Under the pieces are notes generated by a model. The model was not told the DNA's origin and did not search any database. It saw only the letters and a list, made by a program, of their open reading frames with translations. A stretch of 64,000 nucleotides of DNA from positions 4,960,001 to 5,024,000 of the forward strand of contig JAPVLO010000232.1 of NCBI GenBank assembly GCA_027257055.1, read 5' to 3'. Shown here in pieces: positions 24,201 through 35,549 of the stretch. Origin of the DNA: Cephalopachus bancanus (lineage: Eukaryota; Chordata; Mammalia; Primates; Tarsiidae). The translations under genes were made by a program, and so were the position numbers. Positions within the stretch are counted from its first letter, which is position 1, and every line of letters starts with the position of its first letter.

Positions 24201-25809
24201 TCAACAATGTGGAATTGCCTTGAGAGGAAATTGATGGGTAGGTCTGTAGACAAAAGTGGCTTCTCTGTGGTCGTCATGCCCGTTCCAACCTTCCCTTTCA
24301 TCTGCCTCCCTTGAAATGCAGAGTTGCTGGAAGCCTGGGAAAGAGTCGTCCTTCTACATAAACACAGACATCATCTCACAAGGAATACGTATATGATTTT
24401 TACCTTAAAAAGTGTCTATGAAAACAAAACAAGTAGCTGAGGACCTAGAGAGCTAAATAGGGTGAATAAACTATCTAGATATTTACATGCTTCACTGGTC
24501 CATTTTGACCCTAGCTACAGGGAAGAGAACATCTGCACGAGAGTAAAAAACCCAGCCTGTCCAATGACTGATTCTGAAGAGCCAAACGTCGAGTATCATG
24601 TCATCCACATGTCTGGCTCATTTAATATGAATTTCCCCCATTTTTATCCAGATGACTTCAGCAGCAGATAAAGCATGGAGACTTTTCCACATTGTACATG
24701 GTGCTTGGTGTTGTAGAATTCAGCTTTTGTGCTGTTCTTTTCCCCCCTTTCTTGCTATTGCCTGGATCTCATTAGAAACCATTAGTGATGTAATACTAAA
24801 CCTATGGAATCTTAAACATGCTTTTAAAATCCTGTGGAATAAAGATGTCTCCTACCAAACCAGAAATGCAGTGGGAATAGACAAAGTTACACTTCTTTAA
24901 GAAAAAATGACTCATTTCATAGTTTCCAAACTGTTTTGACTGAAGCTTCTCAAAATAAACTTTCTTCAGTATGCAGCCTTTGATGTCTGACTTTGAAAAA
25001 AAAAATCATTTCTCAAAGCTACAATTCAATCCTTTTTGGGTGTTCATGTATTTTTGCAGATTAACTTACTTTTATTTCACCCAGTGAGTGACACAATATT
25101 AAATAGCCATCTGACTAAGAAAGAAAAGTATGTTTGAAGTGGTCTTAACTCCTACATAAACCAAATATAAAGAACATGCCATATGATTTTTTTAATTACC
25201 ACAAAAATAGAATTTCCAGAACATTACCAGAAGGGGGATTTGGTCCATTAAGAATAACAAAACAGTTTAGATGTCATGAAAGCGGAAGATTAGGAGAGCA
25301 GTTAAGCTTAGTAGTGATATTTTTTATTCATATGCTGTTTCCTAGGCTGGGCAATATTTTTAATTTTTCACAGTCTTGAATCTTAATCCTTGAAGGGTAA
25401 TTCAAGTTTCAGAGCTTACATACTGCAATTTGTTTTGGGTGGCAAGTTGCCATTGACTTGCCTCCAGGTTCTTTTGTTCTCTTCCAGCTGGGGGACTCAA
25501 AGGTGGTCATTTATTAAGTCCAGGTCTACACATGACCACTGAAATGACTGGTTTTCTATCAAGTCTGGAAAAAAAAAGAAAGCCAAACAACCCAGTTTTT
25601 GTGCAGTTGATCAGATTGATTCAAGGCATCAATTGCTTATATTCAAACAACAGTGAATGAAACACGGCATAACTGAACAACCTTTTATTTCCTTTCTTCG
25701 TTTTTTTATTGTTTTTTAAGTAAGTTTCCCCTTGGAGCGGTGGATTAAGATCCACACTTAGCCTCAACTCTTTCACCTCTATCTGATGCTTGAAATGTTT
25801 CTCAATGTT
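24201..25809. other. Unassigned stretch
   Basis: About 1.6 kb with no recognised repeat. Frames of 60-82 codons overlap on both strands; none is recognisable. Confidence 0.5.
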
Positions 25810-25885
25810 AAGAGTGCTTGAAACATTAAATAAGAGATGTGTGGCACCTGGCATACAATTGGCCTTCAATAAATGTAATTTCTTC
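25810..25885 (+). mobile_element. MIR-like 3' fragment
   Basis: The string GTGGCACCTGGCATACAATT followed by GGCCTTCAATAAATGTAATT resembles the MIR 3' end. It is short, so the call is tentative; an L2 tail would look similar. Confidence 0.5.
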
Positions 25886-26436
25886 CCAATCCCCCCTCAA
25901 TTATACAGATGGAGTTTTCTGCTTTCTTTTTTCACTTTTCATTATGAGGGTAACTTCTCAATAAAAAAGTGAATGTTGGCCACCCAGTCCTTTAGTCTGT
26001 TACAAATATTAGAAATCGAGATACATTTCACTTGGTCGGAGCTGAGCTGCGAAGCCTTATGTCTCTGCTAATGACAGGAAGAGACCATTGTTGCAATTCA
26101 TGTTGTTCCCTGAGACTTTTAAAACCCTACCTCTCCTTCAGAGGCCCTTTTAAATCTATCATCCGATAACGTCTCTAAACTCCTCTTGAACCAAAGTGCA
26201 TTTTTAGTCTGGTACCAGCATTCCAAGTGTTCACTGCTCACAATGTGAAAAAGTTCTTCTATCGTTGACCTGCATTTAAAGCATTAAGATTTAAAGTAAA
26301 GAGAAACCGGGGATGGAAAACAGTCAAGGGAACCAGTACGTATAGGACGATGGTCATGTTTGATAGGAAATAGATGGGCTCATACATTCACATCGACTTG
26401 AACTTCACTTCCTGCTCTGTCTCACACTAAAACTAA
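25886..26436. other. Unassigned stretch
   Basis: Nothing recognised between the MIR-like tail and the next Alu. Confidence 0.5.
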
Positions 26437-26453
26437 GAGTTGTTGGTTTTGCT

Positions 26454-26726
26454 GTTTTTTTGAGTCACGATCTCACTCTGTTACCAGGCTGGAGTGCAGT
26501 GACACAATCATGGCTTACCAGAGCCTTGACTTTCTGAACCCAAGGGATCCGCCCACCTTGGCCTCCCAAGTTGCTGGGACTACGGGTGCATGTCACCACA
26601 CCCAGCTAATTTTTTGTAGAAACGAGGTCTCACCATGTTGCCAGGCTGGTTTCGGACTCCTAGGCTCAATCAATCCTTGGCCTCCCAAAGTGCTGGGATT
26701 ATAGGTGTGAGCCACTGTGCCTGACC
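26454..26726 (-). mobile_element. AluJ-like dimer (old)
   Basis: Full reverse-oriented dimer with standard old features (CACCATGTTGCCAGGCTGGT; CCTCCCAAAGTGCTGGGATT). It is flanked by AGAGTTGTT on both sides (about 26436 and 26731). It lacks the local family markers. Confidence 0.93.
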
Positions 26727-26739
26727 TTACAGAGTTGTT

Positions 26740-27690
26740 AGGAGGATGTAATGTACCAATATGAAAACAAATTTACTTTGCTGATTTTGCTAAATCAACA
26801 CTACTAGGAATTGAAGTTTGGATTTTCTCTTTCACACGTTTGTTTCAATAAGTGATTAGGGTAGTTCAAGGTCTTTAAATGGCTATAAAATGTCTCAGCA
26901 TGAAAGAGAGGTGAGCAAAATCAGCATTTTTTTCTCTGTGTTAGGATAATTTTACAGTCTATCAGATTTGTAGAAGTCTTACGTATATTATTTCAGAAGA
27001 ATGCGAAGATTTCTCTTTTAGTGAATTCATTTAGAGTTAATTGAATATAATTACAAAATTATATTCAATTGTGAAATTAATGTAAAAGCCTCTAATCACA
27101 TAATAACCCAAGGTCATTTTATACTTGCAGTAAAAAATTATCTTGACCCTTCCTGTAGATCAATCAACCAAATGATTTATTGGTCATTAATTGCTCCATT
27201 CTCAAGACCCAGAGGTCAGAGTTCGGGTTGTTGCAACTGAGAGGTTATCCTTCTAAAGGATGACCAGGAGAGACTGGGATATAGATGTGGGAGAGAAGTA
27301 AATTTGCATTTCTCAATTTCTCATAGGCTGTATTTTCCTCTAGTTTCACTGTCACTATCTTAATTCAGGCTTCAAGAATCCCTGATCTTATCACCAAACT
27401 TCTAGGTTAGCTGTTATGTGCTTCATATCATTCTGTAGACTGATCTTGAATTTTCCAAAACTACTATTTATATTGAAAATCCTAGCTTTTACTGAGAACC
27501 TGGTCGAGATCCCTGCTTCTCCCACCTTCCTAGCATGCTTTGGGACGTGCTCCCCTGGGAACATAGCCCGTAGGTTTCTGCTCACTGACTCTTCCTTTCC
27601 CCGTGTTTGAATATCCTGTCCTTGCTCCTTCTCAGTCTCCTAAACTGTCAGAGAAGGAAGAATGGACCAGAAAAGCTTTTACTGGGTGTG
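26740..27690. other. Unassigned stretch
   Basis: No repeat or gene is recognised. Two 64-codon frames lie opposite each other at 27391-27610 and look like chance. Confidence 0.5.
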
Positions 27691-27785
27691 ACTCGCTTGA
27701 GATCATACAGCAAGTCAGGAGAGTCACCATGACTCAAAATCGAGGTCTTTTAACACCAGGACTTTTCACACACAGCATCTGTTGC
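27691..27785 (-). mobile_element. MIR-like fragment (antisense, tentative)
   Basis: CTTGAGATCATACAGCAAGTC and the following GACTCAAAATCGAGGTCTTT fit the order of an antisense MIR (the 'CAAGGTCACACAGC...AACCCAGGTC' region), but divergence is high. Confidence 0.45.
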
Positions 27786-28585
27786 CTGAATTACCCACAT
27801 GAACTGTGAAAACAGAAATTTTACTGATAGCATTGTTTTTATTTAGTGGATTAGTTGTTCCTGAGTATAGATCCTCAATATGCCCGAGTTGTTTCTGGGT
27901 AATTTTTCATTTCAGATCCAAGTAAAGCAATCGGGACCCTCCATCTCAATACTTCTGAGAATCATCAAGGAAGAGATAAAGTGGAGGGATGCCTTATGTT
28001 TTTGTCATGTCCTGCTCCAAATTCCTGTCACCCGCTTACAGCCTCACTCCAATCTCTGTCAGCTCCACTCTGAGCATGGAAAAGTTCCTTTTTTCTCCAT
28101 TCCCACAAAGCTGCTATGTTTAACAGACTTTGATGGATGGTGTGGGGTGACGAGGGGCATTACAGTGCAGCTCAGATAGGCTCACAGTTCAAAATTGAAT
28201 GTTTTAATTTGAGGAAAAATTGATTCTTGGCCTTAATTCTCTCCTATGTGATTTGGGGCCATTCACCTTTTACAACCTCAAAGCAAGGTCAAGATGCTCA
28301 TGTAAACAAAATAGTTATCTACCCTGGGTTTATACCCTTGGTAACTCTAAGAAGCAACAGAAGTTTGACACTAGTTTTTCTTCACCTTGGCTCAGATTAA
28401 ATTTTTAGGCAGATCGCTTGTCTCACTGACCAGAACAAGTTTCGGGAGGCAATGGGTATATTTTTCTCTTTCATTTGTCTCATTCATAGTTGGGAAAATG
28501 AATCCAACACTTTTGTTTCCTGGAATTTAGAGAGATTAGAACAAGGGGAGAAGTGGAGAATGGGCATTTGGTGACCTTCCCTGAG
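27786..28585. other. Unassigned stretch
   Basis: No repeat or gene is recognised. A 99-codon frame (27880-28179, plus) has no recognisable domain. Confidence 0.5.
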
Positions 28586-28765
28586 CTTTTTCTTCATGCC
28601 AGTCACCTTACTGCTACATGCTACCCTGTTTTATTCTCACAACTGCCCTGCAAGATAGATATTTTCCACTGTTAACAGAGAAATGAAATAGTTTGCCGGA
28701 GTTGGCAGGAAATGGCACATCTGGAATTCAAACCTGGATCTGTCTGATTTCAAAGCCTTTCATGG
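28586..28765 (-). mobile_element. MIR SINE (antisense)
   Basis: Follows the complement of MIR: TTTTATTCTCACAACTGCCC, AAGATAGATATTTTCCACTG, CAGAGAAATGAAATAG, then GAATTCAAACCTGGATCTGT. Diverged but ordered. Confidence 0.8.
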
Positions 28766-28894
28766 CTTGGCCAGGTGACACCTGCAATGGATTCAGCATA
28801 GGAAAGAGTGAGGATCGTGTTGATATAACAGATCACAGTGACATTTCAGATCTAGCAAGAAGGAATAGGAACATCAGTCAAAGGTGTTGTTTGG

Positions 28895-29345
28895 CACTCT
28901 TCACAATAGGGAAAACATGAAATCAACCGTGCTGCCCGTCGAAAGTGGACTGGATTTTAAAAGTGGTACATATACAGGATAGAATATTATACAGCCGTAA
29001 AGAAGGGAAAAATTATGGACTTTGCAGCAACTTGGATGGATTTGGAGTCTATAATACTCAGTGATCTATCACAGAAACAAAAAAATGAGTACCACATATT
29101 CTCACTCATAAGTGGACCCTGAACACCCATCATAATACTACAAAAAGGGGACTGGCAGTAGCGGAACACTGCCAAGGGATGGGGGCACATAACATCAGTA
29201 ATGGTGCCTGGTCTTAATCCAGGTGCAGTGACGTCCAATGGGAGGCCCAAAATTTCACTTGTACCCAAACCACTCATGTACCCAATCCTGACTTGTACCC
29301 TACAACTTACACACACACACAGAAAACAACAACAACAAAAACCCC
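28895..29345 (+). mobile_element. L1 3' end with ORF2 tail
   Basis: Sense-oriented L1 3' end. The ORF2 C-terminal region is visible in order: TACATATACAGGATAGAATA, then TTTGCAGCAACTTGGATGG and ACCACATATTCTCACTCAT. The 3' UTR ends near TGTACCCTACAACTTA, followed by a CA run and an A-rich CAA tail. The 5' part is missing, as is usual for truncated L1. Frames are disrupted. Confidence 0.9.
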
Positions 29346-29356
29346 AAAGTGTTGCT

Positions 29357-29498
29357 TGGGGCTAGGCATGGTGGCTCATGCCTGTGATCTCAGCACTCCG
29401 GGAAGCCAAGATGGGAGGATTGCTTGTCTAGGAGTTCAAGATCAGCCTGGGCAACATAGCAAAAAAACTCATGTCTTACAAAAAAATAAAAATAAAAG
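29357..29498 (+). mobile_element. Alu left-monomer element (free monomer or truncated AluJ)
   Basis: GGCTAGGCATGGTGGCTCAT through AGCCTGGGCAACATAGC then an A-rich tail ending near 29498. Only the left monomer is present and it carries its own A-rich tail, so it may be a FLAM-type monomer or an early-terminated AluJ. It lies just behind the L1 tail. Confidence 0.85.
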
Positions 29499-30314
29499 GC
29501 ATTATTTGGGGAAGATGATGGAGTGTCCATAAAGTGCTAAGGTTCAGGTAAAGGAGATGACTTTCCTTCCATCTGTTCTTCTGTTTAAAAGCTCCCTGGT
29601 TTTACACAAACACGGAGGACCTCCTGCACAATCTGAATTGGACATCCCCTCGTCACTTGGTTTCTATAACCCAAGAAGGGCAACATGTTCAACAGACCAT
29701 CACCAAGAGCTTCCAAGCAGCCTTTATTTATTCATCTTGCCTGCAAGTGGGCAGAGGGGCAGGTGTCTGGTTTTTGTTACTGCCCAGAAGTACAATTATG
29801 GTTTCGCTGATGTGAGCGGAGAAGCACTACAGCTGAACTGAAGTCACACTATGTCTAAACAGAGGACTCTGTGGCACTTTTCTTACTAAAAGCTGTTAAG
29901 TTTGGCAATCCTCACTCTGATGCAGTCCAATGTTTTCTTAACCATATTAGGTTATATGGAAATAAGCCAATATTGTGGCTGGGGTATAAGTAGATCCTCT
30001 GCACCAAGTCGGTTTTCTTGAGAGCTGGTGTGAAAGGAAATGTGGCTCAGAGTATATTTTTAAATATGGTTGGAAAGAAAAATAAAAATTCACCAATCTA
30101 GAAAGAATTAGGATTTACGGCCGAGACCAAAATCAAATCTTTAAGCTGGAAGACTTGGAGAGATTTGGGTATTTGTTTCTTATTGAAGGCGATATTAATT
30201 TATGCAAAGTTTAGCCAACCTTATCACAGATATAGGGAAGGAAATCAGAACACAATTGCATCAGCGATCTCATCATTCTCCAATGCTGCTCTTATTACTT
30301 AGGCGCTAGGGCTA
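29499..30314. other. Unassigned stretch
   Basis: No repeat or gene is recognised. A 94-codon frame (29557-29841, plus) has no recognised domain. Confidence 0.5.
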
Positions 30315-30470
30315 GAAAATCAGCATTTGCGTTCTGGATCCACTGTGCCCTGAGTAAGCCTAGACACTGGACTGAATTTTATTGTCAAATGGGGATGATG
30401 TACTATCTCTCTCACAGAGTTCTTAGGAGGATCAAAAGAGATCATGCAGATTCAACCATTATAATACAAA
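30315..30470 (+). mobile_element. MIR SINE
   Basis: Matches MIR order: TCAAATGGGGATGATGTACT, CACAGAGTTCTTAGGAGGAT, then CAAAAGAGATCATGCAG. The 3' tail is weak. Confidence 0.75.
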
Positions 30471-30624
30471 GCACACTTAATTGCCTTTCTCACTTTCCCT
30501 TTCAAACTGCAACTTTGGGAAAAGAGTATAGCAGCAGAGAAAATAACTTTTAAGTCTTTCCCTGGTTGCTTTGGTGTAGTTAGCTGCTTTTCATCCAGAC
30601 TTATCCTTTTCTGCTTGGATAACT

Positions 30625-30725
30625 AATAAATATTCATTCATATATTCATCCATTTACTCAGTGTATTGAGCACTTAGCAAGTGCCAAGTTCTTCATGATA
30701 TCTTCTTTGCAAATAGATGATAAAC
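30625..30725 (-). mobile_element. L2 LINE 3' end (antisense)
   Basis: ATTCATTCATATATTCATCC, then GTATTGAGCACTTAGCAAGT and GCCAAGTTCTTCATGAT match the complement of an L2 tail. Confidence 0.75.
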
Positions 30726-30779
30726 CATAAAGCCCCACCACAGTCTTATCATTTTTGAAGTATTTCAACTGTTTGTTGG

Positions 30780-30960
30780 CTACTCATTCATTCCATGTGT
30801 ATTTGCTGAGTGACTACTAGATAGCAGGCAACTGCAAAGTGCTAAGGAGTCAGTAGTAAACAAAGCAGCTGTGTCTGCTTAGAGCTTTCAGTCTAGCAGT
30901 AAAGACCAATATTAAATACATAACGACTCAAACATAAATATTACGGCAAATTGTGATTGC
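30780..30960 (-). mobile_element. L2 LINE 3' end (antisense)
   Basis: CTCATTCATTCCATGTGTAT, GCTGAGTGACTACTAGATAG, CAACTGCAAAGTGCTAAGGA, AGTAGTAAACAAAGCAGC and TCAGTCTAGCAGTAAAGA follow the antisense L2 tail. It is a second copy within about 60 bases of the previous one, in the same orientation. Confidence 0.8.
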
Positions 30961-31194
30961 ACATGAAGATAAATTACAGAGACATAAAAGAGAATAACAC
31001 GGAAATAGAAATCTTAAACATCTGTATAATTTTTAGTTTACTACATGTGGGCAATAAATGGTTGGGATCCTTGAAAATTTTATTGTCTGCCTTGTGGTTG
31101 TACTGTAACACAAAAGTCAGTGTTGTCAGTGTAGTATAATTACTATCCCAACTTTGGTGTGGTGGGTTTAAGGAAGGCTCAGAATTACCCAAAT

Positions 31195-31600
31195 GAGACG
31201 TATGCTGCTGTTACTAGGTAAGAGCTGAAGAATAATTTAGAGACCAGCATGTCCCTGGCCCTGCAGCCTGAGAGAGTTGGGGCCATGGAAGAAATGGAAA
31301 GAAAGCTAGTGCGACTGTGTCACCAAAAAGAGAGTCACAAGAGGTCATGCGAGAGGCAGGTGGAGCCAGACCACACACGGCATTGAAGGGTACAGAGAAA
31401 AATTGGATCTGAATTCATATGCACTCTGAAGCTATTGAACTGTTTTAGACAGGGTAGCAACATGATCAGATCAGTGTTTTAAAAGGGTAATTATTTGCAG
31501 ATGGCCAGAAGATGAGAACAAAAAGGCCAGTTAGGGGCTTCTGGAGTGGTCCAGAAGAGATGCTGGTGGCTTGAGTTAGAATGGTAGCCATGAAGATGAA
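31195..31600 (-). mobile_element. L2 LINE (antisense, upstream part)
   Basis: Follows the complement of L2: GCATTGAAGGGTACAGAG, TTTTAGACAGGGTAGCAAC, ATGATCAGATCAGTGTTTTA and GGTCCAGAAGAGATGCTGG. It may belong to the same insertion as the L2 at 30780-30960, since the order continues, with a gap of unrelated or decayed bases between. Confidence 0.75.
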
Positions 31601-32464
31601 GGCAAACATCCTGAAAAGGGGAGTCCCCGGATTTAACAGTTTGCTAGGTGGGGAGGAGTAGGGGAGGGACGATGAGGACTAAGGGAGTGTCTGGAGCGAC
31701 TCCCAATCCAGAGCTGAAGCAACCAGGCAAACGTTGGTGGCACTGGCCACGGCGTGAACCACTTGGGGATCATGGGCTGTGTTCAGGTATATTCTGTTTT
31801 CTGAAAGAGAGGGAGAAGTGATTAACTTTTTTGTGAGTTGTAGAGAAGAGACTAAAGTATTAAGCTTAACCCCCATCTTCAGAATGCTTGCACCCTCGGA
31901 GCTCAGTCCACTGTTGACATCTGCTTAGCAGGCGTCCTGAAACCCCCAGAGGCTCCAGGGCGATGTTGAGCTACTGTACTCCTGGGACTTACTCGCCCCT
32001 CACCCTTCCTCTGTGTGTGTCTCCGTATAATGCCCTTGATTTTAATAATTCAATTTGCTACAACTTTGACTTATCTCATTTATCAAGGCTCAAACGGGTC
32101 AACCTTAAAAATCAGATTTTTATTTTATTTTTCTTTGTTTCAATAGCCTTGAGGTACAAATAATTTTTGGTTATATGATTGCATTGTATAGTGGCGAAGA
32201 AGTCTGGGATTTTTAAAGGTGACTTTTTATTGGTGCTTCTACAGTCTTCTACAGTGAATGCATGACACCATTTTGTCTTAATGTTATTTGCTGTAACTCA
32301 ACTACAAATATGTGGTGGCATTGTGATTCTACTTCCGACTTCTCCAGTTGGTTATTTGAAAACAAGAAGAAGTCACTGAAACAAAATGTAATCAGTTTGA
32401 TTCCCCGAGAGTCACTGGTAGAATACTAAGCCCTCTGTATTACTTAGATCTTCAAGACAAAGCA
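31601..32464. other. Unassigned stretch
   Basis: Nothing is firmly recognised. The first part may be decayed L2. Confidence 0.45.
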
Positions 32465-33200
32465 ATAGAGATTTAGTGATAAAGATTTATGTACAAGAAT
32501 GCTCATCACCACGTTACTTATAATAGCCCGAATTTGAAATACTCTCAATGCCCAATGATAAGGAAATGATTACATATAACTGTGACGTTATTAGTCATGT
32601 TAAAAGAATGGTATAGATAGATATGTATGATAAGTAAAAAAAATTGAATTCATAACATCAACTTGCTTTTAAAATAGAATTGTGGGCCGGGCTCGGTGGC
32701 TCAGCCTGTAATCCCCGCGCTCTGGGAGACCGAGGCGAGTGGATTGCCCGAGCCCGCAGGTTCGAGACCTGCCTAGGCAACTTGGTGAGACCTCATCTCT
32801 ACAATAAATCAAAAATTAGCCAGGCATGGTAGCACACGCCTGTAGTTCCGACTACTCGGAAGGCTGAAGTGGAACGATCGCCGGAGGCCAGCAGGTCGAG
32901 GCTGCGGTGGCCGGGAGCGACCACTGCACTCCAGTCTGGGCGACAGAGTGAGACTCCCACTCAAAATAAATAAATTAATTAATAAATTAATTAAATTAAA
33001 TTAAAAAACAGAATTGGGTGTGCTATCTGAAAAAAGAGACTAGAAGGAAATACATTGAAACTTGAAAGTAATCTCAGGGTAGGAGGGGCTAAAGCAGACT
33101 TTATAATTCTTTTCCACATCTATGTCTGTAGTTTCTAAATTTTCTATAATGAAATGCACATTTGCATATTTTCTGTAATAAAGCGTGTATCTATCATAGA
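32465..33200 (+). mobile_element. L1M 3' end interrupted by an Alu
   Basis: The left part (CAAGAATGCTCATCACCACG, TTATAATAGCCCGAATTTGA) and the right part (GACTAGAAGGAAATACATTG, TTCTAAATTTTCTATAATGA) resemble an old L1ME/L1M tail on the sense strand. A young Alu at 32685-33004 splits it. Confidence 0.7.
32685..33004 (+). mobile_element. Alu, lineage-specific family, ACTTG-containing type
   Basis: A full dimer, GCCGGGCTCGGTGGCTCAGC at the start, with an AAATAAATT-type tail. Flanks AAAATAGAATTGTG and AAAAACAGAATTGGG give an imperfect target-site duplication. The B-box stem reads GCAGG-TTCGAGA-CCTGC, still fully paired. Confidence 0.95.
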
Positions 33201-33274
33201 TGACTTACAGACTTAGTGATTTGGGGCCTTCTGCAATAGAGTGAAAGAGAAAGTCGTCTCGACAACCGCTGATA

Positions 33275-33365
33275 AATGGTTGCCCAAGCTGTGCTCGAGG
33301 TGCCTGGGGATACATGTGTGAAAATGTGCTTGCTCCTTCATGGACCTTACGACCAAGCGCCTTCA
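33275..33365 (-). mobile_element. L2 LINE 3' fragment (antisense)
   Basis: AAGCTGTGCTCGAGGTGCCT, then GGGGATACATGTGTGAAAAT and GCTCCTTCATGGACCTTACG follow the complement of an L2 tail. Confidence 0.7.
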
Positions 33366-34280
33366 CTCTTGGGTTTCCCTCCTTCGGTTTAGCCTGAAAA
33401 CATCATAAGGACAGTGCTGATCCTCATCCCTGAGTCCTTTGAGCCACATCAGGAAGTGAAGGAACATAGTGTGAAGAACACGGTCCCAGACAGCCAGTGT
33501 GCCAGTGCACCCTAATATCACTTAGGCTCTGGCTGATCTTAAGGTCCTCCTCCCCACCTCTTCCACTCTTGTAGCTTATTTTACTTGGTACATTTGTAGC
33601 TCTGCTTATGGTTCGGGGCTGGCCTTTGTATGTAAGCTTAGTTTTTTAAAGTTATTCACGGTTATTTGTTTTTCAAAACACATTTTTATGGTCAAGATCT
33701 ATAAAAATTATCTTGTTGCTGGAAAGTAGATTTTAGAACATTTTCTTATGAAGCTGTGAGACATGTGACCCAGTTATGTATACCAGCTCTATCCAGCCTA
33801 TAATTGTACCTGCATAATGCCAGGATTGCCATTCCAACAGGGAGCTAGCCAGTAGTTATTTGGTGGCAACTGCCAAGTTTTTATTGAATTAATTCATCTT
33901 TTTCATTTAATTCAATCCTCTCACCTATAAATGTCTAACCTACTAAGGCTTCTGTTGGTATTTTTGTTGGCATGTGAATAAGGGCATTGCTATGTTTTTA
34001 AAAATGCTAGCCTTTGGAGATAAACTTACTGTGGGATTTTCAATGTGTGATACTGTATTCATGTGGAAATTGGCCCATCTGCATTTACATTCCATCCCCC
34101 ATTTGACTAATAACACATTTTTTGGAAGACCTTTTTATTTTAAAGGTGTGGGGCACAATTCAGGGTTAGGTATGCAAACGTTCATTCTGCAGGTAACTTT
34201 GTTGATGAGGTGTGCCCCTGCTCCTCTAGCAGTTTCCCACTACTGCTAATCCCTTTCTTATAGTATTACAATAGTTGTTC
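33366..34280. other. Unassigned stretch
   Basis: No repeat or gene is recognised in 0.9 kb, including a 91-codon frame at 33974-34249 without recognisable domain. Confidence 0.5.
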
Positions 34281-34495
34281 AAGGTCCGCTTATGAGTAAG
34301 AACATGTGATACTCTGTTCTTTGTGTCTGTGATAGACCACTCAGTATTATAGCCTCTAAGTCCATCCAAGTTGCTGCAAAGTTCATAATTTTATCCTTTA
34401 TGGTTGCATCATATTCCATCATGTATATGTACCACATTTTAAAAATCCAGTCCTCTTTCAATGGGCAGCAGGGTTGATTCCATGAAAAACACACT
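34281..34495 (-). mobile_element. L1 ORF2 C-terminal fragment (antisense)
   Basis: On the minus strand an open frame (34494 to 34279) carries an L1 ORF2p C-terminus-like run, including the motifs MEYDATIKD, FAATWMDLEAIILSGLSQ and QRTEYHMFLL. This matches the end of the L1 protein and not the start, so it is a 5'-truncated copy. It is inverted relative to the L1 at 28895-29345. Confidence 0.9.
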
Positions 34496-34739
34496 TTTTT
34501 TGTTTTTTAAGGTAACAGCCTGGGTTTAAGTTTATGGCTGTCTAAGACCAAAGTTGGATACTGCCCACATTACCATCAACCAGCTAATGTAGTTGCTAAT
34601 AAAAATGTCAGCACTAGGCTTCTGTGAGATTCTCGTTGTCTACCTTGTCTCAGCTTCCAGTCTGTCCCGGGTAGAAGGGCACTGGGTAATGGTGCTTTCA
34701 TCAAGATTTAGAAACGGAAAAGATTGGGCATCTGGAGGC

Positions 34740-34850
34740 CTCACTTATTTACTCACTTAACATATTGATTGACAAACCAACGTGTGTTCAGAGTTATGCT
34801 AGGACTGGGAATACAGACATGAGTTTGACATAAACAGTTTCATACCTTTT
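34740..34850 (-). mobile_element. L2 LINE 3' end (antisense)
   Basis: TTATTTACTCACTTAACATA, GTGTTCAGAGTTATGCTAGG and ACTGGGAATACAGACATGAG match the antisense L2 tail. Confidence 0.7.
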
Positions 34851-34854
34851 GCCT

Positions 34855-34930
34855 CCTAGAGTGTGAGCCCTGCAAGCAAAGGAATCTTGTCTCTGTCCAT
34901 CTGCTGTATCTTCAGCATCTTCCATTTAAT
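34855..34930 (+). mobile_element. L2 LINE 3' end fragment (sense)
   Basis: CTAGAGTGTGAGCCCTGCAA, CAAAGGAATCTTGTCTCTGT and CTGTATCTTCAGCATCTTCC fit an L2 tail on the plus strand. It adjoins the previous antisense copy, giving a head-to-head pair, either two insertions or an inverted duplication. Confidence 0.6.
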
Positions 34931-35241
34931 AATGGGAACAGAATCTCAAGCTGGGCCTGACTTTCTGTCTCATGAGCGAGGGATAGTAGAAGAGCAAATC
35001 CAGGGCTGCTTTCCCCACATGAGGGATGATATTCACAGAAAAGATCAACTTAAAGGAACACAGGTAGTAGGTCTTTTGCCTCCACTCAGGAAAAAATGCT
35101 TAGAATGCTGTCAAATGCGAGTTGAGTTCATGTGGATGGCTTTGAACCCTTCCTACTATTTTGAAAGGTAGATTACATGGAACCTCACATTTCTGATGAC
35201 ACATCTCACTAGTAATAACACTCTGACCAGGACCTTGCATT
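34931..35241. other. Unassigned stretch
   Basis: About 310 bases with no recognised repeat. The tail of a 102-codon plus-strand frame (34863-35171) crosses it and has no recognised domain. Confidence 0.45.
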
Positions 35242-35251
35242 GAAAGCCCCA

Positions 35252-35539
35252 AGCCGGGCTCGGTGGCTCAGCCTGTAATCCTGCGCTTTGGGAGGCTGAG
35301 GTGAGTGGATTGCCTGAGCCTGCGGGTTCGAGACCCGCCCGGGCAACTTGGTGAGACCTCATCTCTACAATAAATAAAAAAAATTAGCCGAGCGTGGTAG
35401 TGCGCACCTGTAGTTCCAGCTACTTGGAAGGCTGAGGCGGAAGGATCGCCGGAGCTCAGTAGGTCGAGGCTGTGGAGGCCGGGAACGGCCACTGCACTCC
35501 AGCCTGGGTGACAGAGTGAGACTCCAACTCAAAAAAAAA
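35252..35539 (+). mobile_element. Alu, lineage-specific family, ACTTG-containing type
   Basis: A full dimer with target-site duplication GAAAGCCCCA at 35242-35251 and 35540-35549. The B-box stem is perfect: GCGGG-TTCGAGA-CCCGC at 35322-35338. The left monomer keeps AACTTG. The tail is about nine A residues. Confidence 0.97.
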
Positions 35540-35549
35540 GAAAGCCCCA

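Noticed and set aside
28987..29316. 109-codon minus-strand frame
   Set aside because: It lies antisense to an L1 3' end and has no independent support.
35252..35539. A tRNA gene, suggested by the T-arm-like GTTCGAGACCC strings
   Set aside because: The motif is the Alu B box within complete Alu dimers; no acceptor or anticodon stem with the right spacing is present.
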